Assembly: GCA_963675365.2 (NCBI GenBank)
Contig: CAXXVA010000001.1
Location: 682,001-746,000, forward strand
Length of the DNA stretch: 64,000 nt
Direction: 5' to 3'
Source: CAXXOK01 sp963675365
Lineage (GTDB): Bacteria; Bacillota; Clostridia; Christensenellales; Aristaeellaceae
The notes under the pieces are model-generated. The model saw only the letters and a program-made list of their open reading frames with translations, made no database searches and was not told where the DNA came from. A program made the position numbers and the translations under genes. Positions within the stretch are counted from its first letter, which is position 1. Every line of letters begins with the position of its first letter. This document shows positions 26,138 to 34,791 of the stretch, in pieces.

Positions 26138-26943
26138 CGTTTATTCAATCTCGCTTTTTGCATCATAACAATCAAGATACGCCTCCAGTACTTCAACAAG
26201 TAGAATACCCTAAGAAACATAAAAAACCGGAGAGTAATAACATGTGTCTGCCGCAACTCTCTGATGTTGTCTACATTACCTTGATACATCTTCCTCAGAT
26301 TGGCTGATAATCCCGACACACCAAAGCCACGCTTATTGTCTCCGTATACAATCACTTGCCCAGGGAGATAATAGTATCCATAGTGGTTACATATTTTAAT
26401 AAAATAATTCCCGTCCTCAGCGTATCTCATTGTAGCGTTAAAGCCACCTATCTCCAAGAAAATCTTCCTTCGGAATATCACTGTTGACGCCTGCGGGAAC
26501 ATCTTTATACATACTTCTTTGACGGTCGCACGATGTAGCGCAGTAATTTTGCGGCCAAGGATAGAAACACCCTGATCGCTAAAGTCTCCACCAATAAAGT
26601 CAATGTTCGGTTCCATTTGAATCTGTTCTATCTGACGCTCAGTCTTTTCTGGAAACCATTCATCATCTGCATCAAGCAAAGCAATCCACTCCCCCGTCGC
26701 CGCAGTCATCCCCGCGTTCCGAGCGGTGGAAACACCACCGTTTGCTTTTTGTAATAACCGAATTGGCAAAGTCGGGTTCTTCACATGGTATTTTTGGACA
26801 ATTTCCGTCGATTTATCCGTAGAACCATCGTCTACAACGATTATTTCACAAATCGCATCTAATGCAGTTTGGTTTTTAACGGAGTTTAGCGTTCTAGTAA
26901 TAGTTTTTTCTCCATTATAAAGCGGAATTACCACGGAAATCAT
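26134..26943 (-). CDS. Glycosyltransferase family 2
   Basis: 269 residues of GT-A fold. ISVVIPLYNGEKTITRTLNS and VVDDGSTDKS form the nucleotide-sugar site; LLDADDEW is the DxD metal site. GGFNATMRYAEDGNYF follows in the acceptor region. ATG at 26941-26943 overlaps the previous stop (TGATG); an in-frame GTG one codon earlier is possible. The C-terminal 40 residues are basic and hydrophobic, suggesting membrane contact. Confidence 0.9.
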   Translation of the reverse strand: MISVVIPLYNGEKTITRTLNSVKNQTALDAICEIIVVDDGSTDKSTEIVQKYHVKNPTLPIRLLQKANGGVSTARNAGMTAATGEWIALLDADDEWFPEKTERQIEQIQMEPNIDFIGGDFSDQGVSILGRKITALHRATVKEVCIKMFPQASTVIFRRKIFLEIGGFNATMRYAEDGNYFIKICNHYGYYYLPGQVIVYGDNKRGFGVSGLSANLRKMYQGNVDNIRELRQTHVITLRFFMFLRVFYLLKYWRRILIVMMQKARLNKR

Positions 26944-27506
26944 CACTTTTTTGCCACCTTATCCCATGTACATGTTTCAAAGCAATACTGTTTTATCCTT
27001 TTTGCAGGCACACCCGCGATAACTGAACAGTCTGGAAAGCAACCATAAACTACAGCATTTGCTCCTACTATACACTGTTTTCCAAGAATAGTACCCGCTT
27101 GGATGACTGCACCGTAACCAATAAAGCAATTCGGGCCTATCGTAGTTTTTTTAAAGATGCTCTCCTGCTGCATGATATGTTGATCGATTTCCTGGTAGCT
27201 GTGATTGGTATTGGTGATCAATACATTGCCGGAGATCGTCGTATTGTCCCCAATGCACAGATCCGCTTTCGTGGATATCAGATGCAAATTTTGCCCAATG
27301 GAAACGTTATCTCCTATCTGTATGGTTCCCTTACCAATCGCTTCCATGCGCAGGCCAGGGAAAATTCGCACCCTTTTCCCGATGGATATCCTGCGCCTGC
27401 CGCTAATATAAGTCGGTTTGCCAAGATAGGATGGCATCCCTATTCTCTTAAAAAAGGGCGCGTTGAGTAAGGCGCGTAATCCCCAGACTAATTTGGCAAC
27501 ATCCAT
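26943..27506 (-). CDS. Hexapeptide-repeat acyltransferase (WcaF/LacA-like)
   Basis: 187 residues. Repeats typical of the left-handed beta-helix run from about 35 to 165 (ISIGKRVRIFPG, IQIGDNVSIGQNLHL, CIGDNTTISGNVLITNTNH). The His in TNTNHSY fits the active-site histidine of this family, and VIAGVPAKRIKQY ends the helix. Likely O-acetylation of a repeat-unit sugar. The ATG at 27504-27506 is 6 nt from GGAGG; a TTG one codon upstream is less likely. Confidence 0.84.
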   Translation of the reverse strand: MDVAKLVWGLRALLNAPFFKRIGMPSYLGKPTYISGRRRISIGKRVRIFPGLRMEAIGKGTIQIGDNVSIGQNLHLISTKADLCIGDNTTISGNVLITNTNHSYQEIDQHIMQQESIFKKTTIGPNCFIGYGAVIQAGTILGKQCIVGANAVVYGCFPDCSVIAGVPAKRIKQYCFETCTWDKVAKK

Positions 27507-27529
27507 CAAAATCCTCCAGCACCTAACCG

Positions 27530-28669
27530 TTATTTAAACAATCCCTTTTCGCCCATATCCTTCAGGGACTGCTCGTAACGATCTGTTTCTATTTCTTGCT
27601 GATCCACCCAGTCCGTAAAACGCGAAATTCCTTCTGTAAACGAAACCTTTGGTGTGTATCCCAGCTTGTTATGCACCAAGCGCAGATCGCCTAAATTATG
27701 GCGAATATCGCCCAATCGGTAATTACCGGTTACATTAATTTTCGTCTGCGATCCGTATTTCTCTTTCAGCGTATTTGCCACCGTTAAAACATCTGTAAGC
27801 ACACCAGAGCCTACGTTAAAAGTTTCGTTGTCTGCCGTGTTGTTCTCTATGCCAAGAATCACCGCATCAGTCACGTCATCGATATAGACAAAATCCCTCG
27901 TTTCCCTGCCGTCTTCAAAGATGTTGATGTCGTTTCCGTTCTTTATACGGGTTGAAAATATCGATAAAATCCCAGTGTAGGGATTTTTTAATGATTGGCC
28001 GGGACCGTAGACATTTTGAAATCGGCACGCTACCACCGGCAAACCGATAGATTCGCCGACAATCATGCAAAGCTTTTCCTGTGCCTGTTTGGTAAAGCCG
28101 TATACGGAAATTGGGTGGAGCATGGATTGTTCGTCCGTGGGTAGTAATTGTACATTTCTGCCGCATATCGGGCACTTGATCTCAAAATCACCAGCAGCCA
28201 TATCCTGGTCCAGTCTTGAGTTTGGATACACGATGCCATGTTCGTCACATTCGTATTTCCCTTCACCATATACTGCACGCGACGACGCGACAATCAGCTT
28301 TTCTACATGATGTTCCTGGTTAGTTAGAATTTCTAGAAGATTAGCCGTACCGCCGATGTTCACATCAATATAACGGCGAATATCATACATAGATTGCCCC
28401 GTTCCCGTCTCGGCAGCCAGGTGTACAACAATGCTGACCTGCTTTAAAGCGGTTTTCCAGTCCTCTGGATTGTTGACGTCGCCACGGATAAAGTCCGTCT
28501 TGTCGCGAATCAGGCGATATGTATACGATTTATCCAGATCCGTACCATGGATCTGTTCAGAAAGATTATCTAGCACCGTCACCTGATAACCTCTATCCAA
28601 TAGCTTTAGTGCCAGATTGCTCCCGATAAATCCGGCCCCTCCGGTAATGAGTACCCGTTTCACTTTCAC
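27530..28669 (-). CDS. NAD-dependent sugar epimerase, probably dTDP-L-rhamnose 4-epimerase
   Basis: 379-residue extended SDR. The NAD loop is ITGGAGFIGSNLAL; the active site has SSRAVYGEG and YGFTK (YxxxK). A small insertion near residues 145-170, with CDEHG and CPICG, could form a zinc ribbon. That insertion is a trait I associate with the dTDP-L-rhamnose 4-epimerase group (WbiB-like), which makes dTDP-6-deoxy-L-talose. The rml genes downstream would supply its substrate. GTG at codon 1 or at codon 3 may be the start; both are near GAGG. Confidence 0.68.
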   Translation of the reverse strand: MKVKRVLITGGAGFIGSNLALKLLDRGYQVTVLDNLSEQIHGTDLDKSYTYRLIRDKTDFIRGDVNNPEDWKTALKQVSIVVHLAAETGTGQSMYDIRRYIDVNIGGTANLLEILTNQEHHVEKLIVASSRAVYGEGKYECDEHGIVYPNSRLDQDMAAGDFEIKCPICGRNVQLLPTDEQSMLHPISVYGFTKQAQEKLCMIVGESIGLPVVACRFQNVYGPGQSLKNPYTGILSIFSTRIKNGNDINIFEDGRETRDFVYIDDVTDAVILGIENNTADNETFNVGSGVLTDVLTVANTLKEKYGSQTKINVTGNYRLGDIRHNLGDLRLVHNKLGYTPKVSFTEGISRFTDWVDQQEIETDRYEQSLKDMGEKGLFK

Positions 28670-28689
28670 TTCGCCTCTTTACGTTATCC

Positions 28690-29703
28690 TTACATTGACA
28701 ATATATCACGGACCCATGCAGAAATAGTATACTTGTTGTAAATATCCCTATCAAGTTCCTGATAATCCGATTCAAAAAACTCCTTTGACAATGCTGGTTG
28801 TTCCCGATCAATAATCAATATATTATCCGGATTATAGAAATCATACTCAGCAATATCAGCGTTGGTTGTAATCAGCTTTCTTCTAGAGCCTAGGGTTTCA
28901 ATTGTACGCATCGTCAAGCCCGATTGACTTGGATGATGGATATCAAGCATCGCCATGGTTCCCTCCATCAGTTTCCCTACCTCAGTTGTCGGCATCTGTT
29001 TGTAAACGAAGTCGGACTTTCGTGTTTTTCGGTACCGTTTATCCTTGATCCGGTACGCCCAGTACACAAATCCACTCTGAAAATACGGATAAATGAAGGT
29101 TTTTAAGCCTGTTTGTTTGCACCATTGCACGACTTTTTCGATCACGACATACCGGTCCGAATGCATAGTACCACAGAAAGACAGGTCGTACATTGCTTTG
29201 GTTTGATCCATCGCTTCCATAGCGTAGTTCTCAGCAAAAAATAACGGCCTGAATCCAAAGGCCGGGTTCATCTGACAGTCGATTCTGTCAAATGACATCA
29301 CGCGGTCAAAGCTGGCAATCTTGGATCTAATTCCGATGATGTTTTGCAGTGAATCCCACAGGTACAGCCTAAATTCCGCATTTGGGAACGCCTTCCGGTA
29401 GCGGTTCAAAATGGTTCTGTCCGCAGAGTCACATCGCATCAATATAATGATATCATAGCGATTATTCCTAACCTGTTTGAGAATATTGCTGTAGTAGCGT
29501 CTGGTTTTGGGTAACAGCAGCCAAGGCGCAAATTTTAGAACCGCTTTGCCGATGTTCGTGGTGACTGGCTTGGAATTGAAGTAATCAACGGTTGCTGTCT
29601 GTTTTCGCATTTCATTGAGGATAATGTTCTTATAGCCAAATGCCTCCAAACCAAAAAACAAGATCTTCTTGTCTTTTAGTGTGTTCTCTTTTGTTTCAAT
29701 CAT
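28690..29703 (-). CDS. CgeB/Eps11J-like putative glycosyltransferase
   Basis: 337 residues. LFFGLEAFGYKNIILNEM at the start and YLWDSLQNI in the middle resemble capsule proteins of the CpsH/Eps11J kind. LDIHHPSQSGLTMRTIETLG and KLITTNADI match the donor-domain end of CgeB-like GT-B transferases. The specific sugar is unknown. It is the first gene of the cluster after the promoter at 29803-29831. A GGAAGGA lies rather far (about 15 nt) from the ATG. Confidence 0.68.
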   Translation of the reverse strand: MIETKENTLKDKKILFFGLEAFGYKNIILNEMRKQTATVDYFNSKPVTTNIGKAVLKFAPWLLLPKTRRYYSNILKQVRNNRYDIIILMRCDSADRTILNRYRKAFPNAEFRLYLWDSLQNIIGIRSKIASFDRVMSFDRIDCQMNPAFGFRPLFFAENYAMEAMDQTKAMYDLSFCGTMHSDRYVVIEKVVQWCKQTGLKTFIYPYFQSGFVYWAYRIKDKRYRKTRKSDFVYKQMPTTEVGKLMEGTMAMLDIHHPSQSGLTMRTIETLGSRRKLITTNADIAEYDFYNPDNILIIDREQPALSKEFFESDYQELDRDIYNKYTISAWVRDILSM

Positions 29704-29802
29704 TGCTATTGCCGATATTCCTTCCCGTGCGATACTTCAAATTGGAAGTAATCACCAATGTAACACCTTTTATCACTTTACTTCACATGAAAATACACAA
29801 TT

Positions 29803-29831
29803 ATTATAAATGATATTACGGCTCTTTCCAA
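29803..29831 (-). promoter_or_regulatory. Main promoter of the polysaccharide cluster
   Basis: Minus strand TTGGAA (29826-29831), 17 nt, TATAAT (29803-29808), with a leader of about 95 nt before the first gene. The leader shows no clear riboswitch or JUMPstart element. Confidence 0.72.
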
Positions 29832-29882
29832 GCCATATCTTGTCATTTTCTAGATATTTACACGATGGATATCAATCTCCTG

Positions 29883-32282
29883 CTAAACGATGGCTATATT
29901 ATTCGTGACAGAGCCTAATCCTGTCGCGCTGATCGCAAGCCTGATCTCCCCCGGCGTGCGCGGAGCGCGCACGACGCCGTAGAGGAGGCCGCCGAAGGTT
30001 TTGCGGGCGGGGTGTTTGTAGAGGGTTTGGTCAGCGGGATCGCCGTTATCCAGGCCCAGCAGCTCGCCGCCGGCGACGGAGACGCGGATTTCCATGTCGC
30101 TGTCGGGCACCACGGTACCGTTTTGATCAACCAGCGCCGCCTCGAACTGGCACACGGCGCGCCCGTCGGCGGGAAGAATATCCCGGTCGAGCGTCAGCGT
30201 AAGCGCGGCGGGCCTGCCCGCGCGTCGCAAGGTTTGGCGGGCGATTTCCCTGCCGCTTTGGTCGTAACCGACGGCGACGAGGTCCTCGCCCGTAAAGGGC
30301 ACGTCCCAGGCAAGGTGCAGGTCGCTGGTGGTCACGGGCGCCTGCGGGCGGTCAAAATGCGCCCATTTCTGAGTCATCCCCTGCATGGGGAACTCGCAGG
30401 CCTTCACGCCGTAGCTTTTTTTACCCGCGAACAGCTCCACGGAAAAGCAGTTGGTGTAGCAGATTACGGGATAGACCGTGCCCTCGGGCAGATCCAGGTT
30501 CAAATGCGGGAAGAGATGAAGCACGGGCTTATCTTTGCGCCACTGGGACTGATAGAAATAGTAGCCGTCCTTTGCAAAGCCGCCGGTATCGATAACACCT
30601 GCCGACGCGCCCTTGTCCGGCCACTGGCACTCGCCCAGATAGTCGATGCCCGTCCACATGAAGCTGCCGATCATAAACGGATGCACGCGCAGGTACTTCC
30701 ACAGCTTCGCGGGCTTGAGCATCCTGGCATAATACGGCGTCGGGCCCCAGACGCTTTCCTCGGGGTGCAGGCGGTAGTCGCCACGCTTGCCGTTGACGGC
30801 CACATCCTCCGTGCCCAGCAAAAGCCAGTCGGGGTGCTCGAGCTTTTCTTCGTCGAAGAAGGTTTCGGTACGCTCCCGCCAGCGGTCGGCGTAGTTCACG
30901 CCGACGATATCGAGCTCCGACAGCAGTTCTTGTGCCGCCGGCACGGGCTCGGCCTTGACCTGATCGCAGGCCGCCGTGATGGGCCTGGTGGGATCCAGCG
31001 TATGGCAAAGCTCCTTGAGCTCATGCGCAATGGGCTGTCCCAGCTCCATGGTCTGCTCCGCCACCTCGTTGCCGATGGACCACATGACGACGGATGGATG
31101 GTTGCGGTCGCGCAGCACCATGGCTTCGATATCGCCGCGCCAGCACGCGTTAAAGTCCTCCGAATACCCCCTGCTTTCATGCGTATTGGCGCCGAATTCC
31201 TTACCCTTCATGGTCTGCCACTCGTCAAACGCCTCGTCCATCACCACGAAACCAAGCTCGTCCGTCAAATCCAGCAGCGCCGGATCGGGCGGATTGTGCG
31301 AGCAGCGCACGGCGTTTGCGCCCATCGTTTTGAGCTTTTCAAGCCTCCGCCTCCAGATCTCCCTGGGCACCGCCGCGCCTACGCATCCGCCGTCGTGGTG
31401 CAGGCACACGCCCTGCATGATCATCTTGCGGCCGTTGAGCAGAAATCCCTCACTTGCATTGTAGGCGATCTGCCGGATGCCAAAACGCGTTTCCACGGCG
31501 TCCGTCAGTCTGCCGTCTTGATAGAGTTCGCACCGCGCCGTATACAGCGCCGGATGATCGATATCCCAGAGTACGGGGTTTAATACCACCAATTCCTGCG
31601 AAAGCACGGCGTCGGCTTCTTTTGGGAGTTCCGTCTCGCGTGATGCGACGCGGCTGCCGTCCGGCCCTGATATGACCGTCTCCACGTGCGCACCTTCCGC
31701 GCCGCCGCCGAGCACGTGCAGGTCCACGCAGACCTCCGCCATCTCGTCGGTCACGACGGGCGTATAAATGTACGTGCCCCAATTGGCGACGTGCAGGCTC
31801 TGGGTTTTGCGCAGATATACGTTCCTCGTGATGCCGCTGCCCGTATACCAGCGGGAGTTGGGCTGGCGGGAATTGTCCACGCGCACGAGGATCTCGTTTT
31901 CTTCCGCCGAAAGCGCGCCGGTGAGGTCCGCCTCGAAGGAGGTGTATCCGTATACATGTTTTAGAAGATGCGTGCCGTTGAGCCAGACGTCGCAGTTCAT
32001 GTACGCGCCTTCGAAATACAGGCTGACGCGCTCGTCCGCGTCTTTTTGCACCGTAAAACGCTTTTTGTACCAGCCGATGCCCGTGCGCGCGTATCCACCC
32101 GCGCCGCAGCTTAAATAGGCTTCCTCCACCGGGTAATCCACCGACCAGTCGTGGGGCACCTGCACGGCCCGCCAGCCGGCGTCCCCGGCGGGTATATCCA
32201 GCGTGTCCGTCAGGGCAAACTGCCAGTCAAAGCCGAAAAACTCTTCCCAGCGGCAATCCTCCGTAAGCAAGGTTCGCTTCAT
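29883..32282 (-). CDS. Glycoside hydrolase family 2 (beta-galactosidase type)
   Basis: 799 residues in the cytoplasm (no signal peptide). It has an N-terminal sugar-binding domain (VPHDWSVDYP; WYTGSGITRNVYL), an immunoglobulin-like domain, a TIM barrel and C-terminal beta domains. The acid/base is Glu406 in WSIGNEV; Glu492 in LLGTEDVAV is the probable nucleophile. NAVRCSHNPPDPALLDLTDE is a barrel signature. The ATG at 32280-32282 is 8 nt from GGAGG; the open frame starts 53 codons earlier without support. Substrate could be a beta-galactoside or another beta-glycoside. It diverges from the PP2C gene and is downstream of neither cluster. Confidence 0.9.
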   Translation of the reverse strand: MKRTLLTEDCRWEEFFGFDWQFALTDTLDIPAGDAGWRAVQVPHDWSVDYPVEEAYLSCGAGGYARTGIGWYKKRFTVQKDADERVSLYFEGAYMNCDVWLNGTHLLKHVYGYTSFEADLTGALSAEENEILVRVDNSRQPNSRWYTGSGITRNVYLRKTQSLHVANWGTYIYTPVVTDEMAEVCVDLHVLGGGAEGAHVETVISGPDGSRVASRETELPKEADAVLSQELVVLNPVLWDIDHPALYTARCELYQDGRLTDAVETRFGIRQIAYNASEGFLLNGRKMIMQGVCLHHDGGCVGAAVPREIWRRRLEKLKTMGANAVRCSHNPPDPALLDLTDELGFVVMDEAFDEWQTMKGKEFGANTHESRGYSEDFNACWRGDIEAMVLRDRNHPSVVMWSIGNEVAEQTMELGQPIAHELKELCHTLDPTRPITAACDQVKAEPVPAAQELLSELDIVGVNYADRWRERTETFFDEEKLEHPDWLLLGTEDVAVNGKRGDYRLHPEESVWGPTPYYARMLKPAKLWKYLRVHPFMIGSFMWTGIDYLGECQWPDKGASAGVIDTGGFAKDGYYFYQSQWRKDKPVLHLFPHLNLDLPEGTVYPVICYTNCFSVELFAGKKSYGVKACEFPMQGMTQKWAHFDRPQAPVTTSDLHLAWDVPFTGEDLVAVGYDQSGREIARQTLRRAGRPAALTLTLDRDILPADGRAVCQFEAALVDQNGTVVPDSDMEIRVSVAGGELLGLDNGDPADQTLYKHPARKTFGGLLYGVVRAPRTPGEIRLAISATGLGSVTNNIAIV

Positions 32283-32323
32283 CAACGCGTCCTCCAGAAA
32301 CAATAAAGTTTGGGCATGTTTCC

Positions 32324-32352
32324 TATATACAGCAGAAAACCGGAAAAGGCAA
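32324..32352 (-). promoter_or_regulatory. Promoter of the GH2 gene
   Basis: Minus strand TTGCCT (32347-32352), 17 nt, TATATA (32324-32329), 42 nt before the ATG. It is back to back with the PP2C promoter, the two -35 boxes being about 21 nt apart. Confidence 0.6.
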
Positions 32353-32373
32353 GCCCGCGGGCATGTTTTCAGC

Positions 32374-32402
32374 TTGCACAGATACGGATGTTTTTGTATG
32401 AT
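32374..32402 (+). promoter_or_regulatory. Promoter of the PP2C phosphatase gene
   Basis: TTGCAC (32374-32379), 17 nt, TATGAT (32397-32402), 32 nt before the ATG at 32435. Confidence 0.62.
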
Positions 32403-32434
32403 AAGCACAGCGACAATATGGAAAGGCGAACGAT

Positions 32435-33361
32435 ATGGCAAGCAGCAAGGCTGCCATCCCCGCGCTGAAGCTTTCGTTTCCGGCGGGGCAGGCGCTCAAC
32501 GAGGATCACGCGATATGCCTGCGGCAGGCGGGCGTACGCCTACTTGCGGCGTTTGACGGTTGCGGCGGCGTGGGCGGGCGCCGCTATCCGCAGCTTGAAA
32601 ACCGCACCGGCGCGCAGCTCGCGTCCGGCCTCTATGCCATGTGCCTTGAGGAATGGTTTTTTAAAAACGCTTCCTCCCTGCCGCGCAAACAAACCGCCGA
32701 AACGCTCAGCGCACTGTTTTTAAACGCCGCGAAGGATTACCACCGGCAATATCTGGCCGACGCGCCCTCCGCCGTGACCGGCAGCATGGTGCGGACGCTG
32801 CCAAGCACCGCGGCGATCATACTGCAATTTCCGGGGCGCGCCGCACTGTACTGGGCGGGCAATACGCGCTGTTATTTGCTCACCGATGCGGGACTCAAAC
32901 AGCTTACCCGGGACGATACCGTTACGCCGTCCGACGCCTTTGAAAGCCTGTATCTGGATGCGCCGATCACCAACTATCTGTGTGCGGACCGGCCTTTTAG
33001 CCTGCACGAAAAGCGGTTCACCCTGCCAAAGCAAGGCGTGCTGGTCGTCGCCACCGACGGCGCGTACCACGCCCTGCCCACGCCCATGCATTTTGAAGCG
33101 CTGCTGCTGAATACCCTCAAGGGAACGACCCTGAAAAAGCAGTGGAAGCAAGCGCTGCGGGAAGCGCTGCAAAGCCGCGCGGCGGACGACGTGACGCTGA
33201 TCCTGCAGCCCTTCGGTTTTGCGGAGTATGCGGAATTGGCCCCGTACTTCGACAAGCGCCGCAGACACGTACACCAGGCATACATCCTGCCCGCCGATCA
33301 GGCGACGGCGGATACACGCCTGGCGCTTAAAACCCTGTGGGAACTGTACCGGCGGGAATAG
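32435..33361 (+). CDS. PP2C-family protein phosphatase
   Basis: 308 residues, soluble. The metal-binding motifs of PPM phosphatases are present: NEDH (Asp24), AAFDGCGGVGG (Asp41), VVATDGAYHAL and ADDVTLILQPFG. It should remove phosphate from Ser/Thr using Mn or Mg. There is no kinase or sporulation gene beside it, and no membrane or sensor domain, so its target is unknown. The ATG follows GGAAAGG. It converges with the RACo-like gene, leaving only 5 nt between the stops. Confidence 0.83.
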   Translation: MASSKAAIPALKLSFPAGQALNEDHAICLRQAGVRLLAAFDGCGGVGGRRYPQLENRTGAQLASGLYAMCLEEWFFKNASSLPRKQTAETLSALFLNAAKDYHRQYLADAPSAVTGSMVRTLPSTAAIILQFPGRAALYWAGNTRCYLLTDAGLKQLTRDDTVTPSDAFESLYLDAPITNYLCADRPFSLHEKRFTLPKQGVLVVATDGAYHALPTPMHFEALLLNTLKGTTLKKQWKQALREALQSRAADDVTLILQPFGFAEYAELAPYFDKRRRHVHQAYILPADQATADTRLALKTLWELYRRE

Positions 33362-33366
33362 CCCGC

Positions 33367-34791
33367 TTAAAAATTCAAGTGACGGATAAACTTGTCGGCA
33401 AACAGCCGATTGCCGCTGAGCTGTACGGGCTGGGCGATACGGGCGATATGCTCCGCGTCGCTTCGCCTTTTTTCATCCAGCAAAAGCACGGCGCCGTCCA
33501 GCGCCGCGTTGCCAAGCACCTTTACTCTGGGCGCAAGCGCAGCCGGATAAAGCCCGATAGCCGCGGCGCTGCGCGGATCGAGATGGCTTCCGAAGCCGCC
33601 CGCGATATACAGCGTCTCGATATCCGCCGCTTCGACGTCCGCGGTTTCCATCAGCAGCTCGATACCCGCGGCTACGGCCGCCTTGGCCAGCTGCACCTGC
33701 CGGATATCCTGCTGGGTGAGGGTAACGCCGTCGGCAACCGGCAGAAACGGAGTATCCATCGTGCCGTACGCGTCGATCCAGCGCAGCGTAAGCATCGCGG
33801 CCACGGCGTCGATCAGGCCGGAGCCGCAGATTCCCTGCGCTGTTCCGCCGCCGATGACACGCGCGTCGAGCCTGCCCTGCGCCGCCCAGACCTTATCCAC
33901 CGCGCCCGGCACGCCGCCCATACCGCGGGAGATGCCCGCGCCTTCAAACGCCGGGCCGACGGCCGCGGAGGTTACGAAAAGCTTCCCCTGATGCCACAGG
34001 GCGATCTCCCCGTTGGTGCCGACATCGCACAGCATGGCTGTGTCCGGCCGCGCAGTCATGCCGCTTTGTAAAATCGCGCACGTCAGGTCCGCGCCCGTAA
34101 ACGCGCCGGTGCAGGGCGGCAGGTAGGCCCGCACGCCCATTATCTGTTCCGTTTGTCCAAACAAATACTCCGGCATAAACGGCGCTTTTGCAAACGCCTT
34201 CACGCCGCGCCCCGTCAGAATCGTGAGCATCACGGTGTTGCCCGTGATCACCGCGCCGTCCAGCGTCATGCCGTCATCCAGCATGCCGAGCAGCGCGTGC
34301 TCAAGCTGCGCTTTCATCGCGTCGCCTTTGCCCGACAGCGCGGAGGTGACGCGCCCGATGACGTCAGCCGAAAACGCCGCCTGCGGGTTCAACGCGGTGG
34401 CGTGGCGCACAAGCTCGCGTGTGACAGCGTCAAACAGCTTGATTTCCAGCGTCGTCGTGCCGACGTCCGCCGCGAGCAAAAGCTCGCCTTTCGCCGGGCG
34501 AACATCCTCACGCCCGGCAAACCCGGCGTCCGTCCGCAGCGTAACCTCGCAGTCGCCGAGCAGGCTTAGCTGGCAGGACAGGCGAAGTCCGCTTTTCCGC
34601 TCAATCCCGTTAGGCGCGGAAACGGCGCCCTGCACGTCCACCGCGCATTTCAGGCACGTACCAAGCCCGCCGCAGGGGTGGGAAAAGACTATTCCGTGTT
34701 TTTGCAGAACGTCCATCAGCAGCGGCGTTCCGGTAAAACGAATTTGCTGTGTTGTATCCTGCGTCCGCAGGACCAGGGTATGCTCAGTCAC
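33367..34791 (-). CDS. RACo-like corrinoid-activation protein ([2Fe-2S] ferredoxin domain plus ASKHA ATPase domain)
   Basis: 474 residues. The N-terminal ferredoxin-like domain has Cys40, Cys46, Cys49 and Cys73 (HPCGGLGTCLKC and LSCQ). The C-terminal ASKHA part has LLLAADVGTTTLEIKLFD, CDVGTNGEIALW, GGTAQGICGSGLIDA and YIAGGFGSHLDP. Such proteins re-reduce Co(II) corrinoids in methyltransferase systems using ATP. No corrinoid protein or methyltransferase is in the window. GTG at 34789-34791, 9 nt from AGAGG, is preferred over a TTG six codons earlier. It overlaps the deacetylase gene by 8 nt. Confidence 0.85.
   Translation of the reverse strand: MTEHTLVLRTQDTTQQIRFTGTPLLMDVLQKHGIVFSHPCGGLGTCLKCAVDVQGAVSAPNGIERKSGLRLSCQLSLLGDCEVTLRTDAGFAGREDVRPAKGELLLAADVGTTTLEIKLFDAVTRELVRHATALNPQAAFSADVIGRVTSALSGKGDAMKAQLEHALLGMLDDGMTLDGAVITGNTVMLTILTGRGVKAFAKAPFMPEYLFGQTEQIMGVRAYLPPCTGAFTGADLTCAILQSGMTARPDTAMLCDVGTNGEIALWHQGKLFVTSAAVGPAFEGAGISRGMGGVPGAVDKVWAAQGRLDARVIGGGTAQGICGSGLIDAVAAMLTLRWIDAYGTMDTPFLPVADGVTLTQQDIRQVQLAKAAVAAGIELLMETADVEAADIETLYIAGGFGSHLDPRSAAAIGLYPAALAPRVKVLGNAALDGAVLLLDEKRRSDAEHIARIAQPVQLSGNRLFADKFIRHLNF

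Noticed and set aside
30012..31583. Open frame of about 520 codons on the plus strand opposite the GH2 gene
   Set aside because: Antisense to conserved GH2 motifs; the translation is Arg/His/Pro-rich with no domain.
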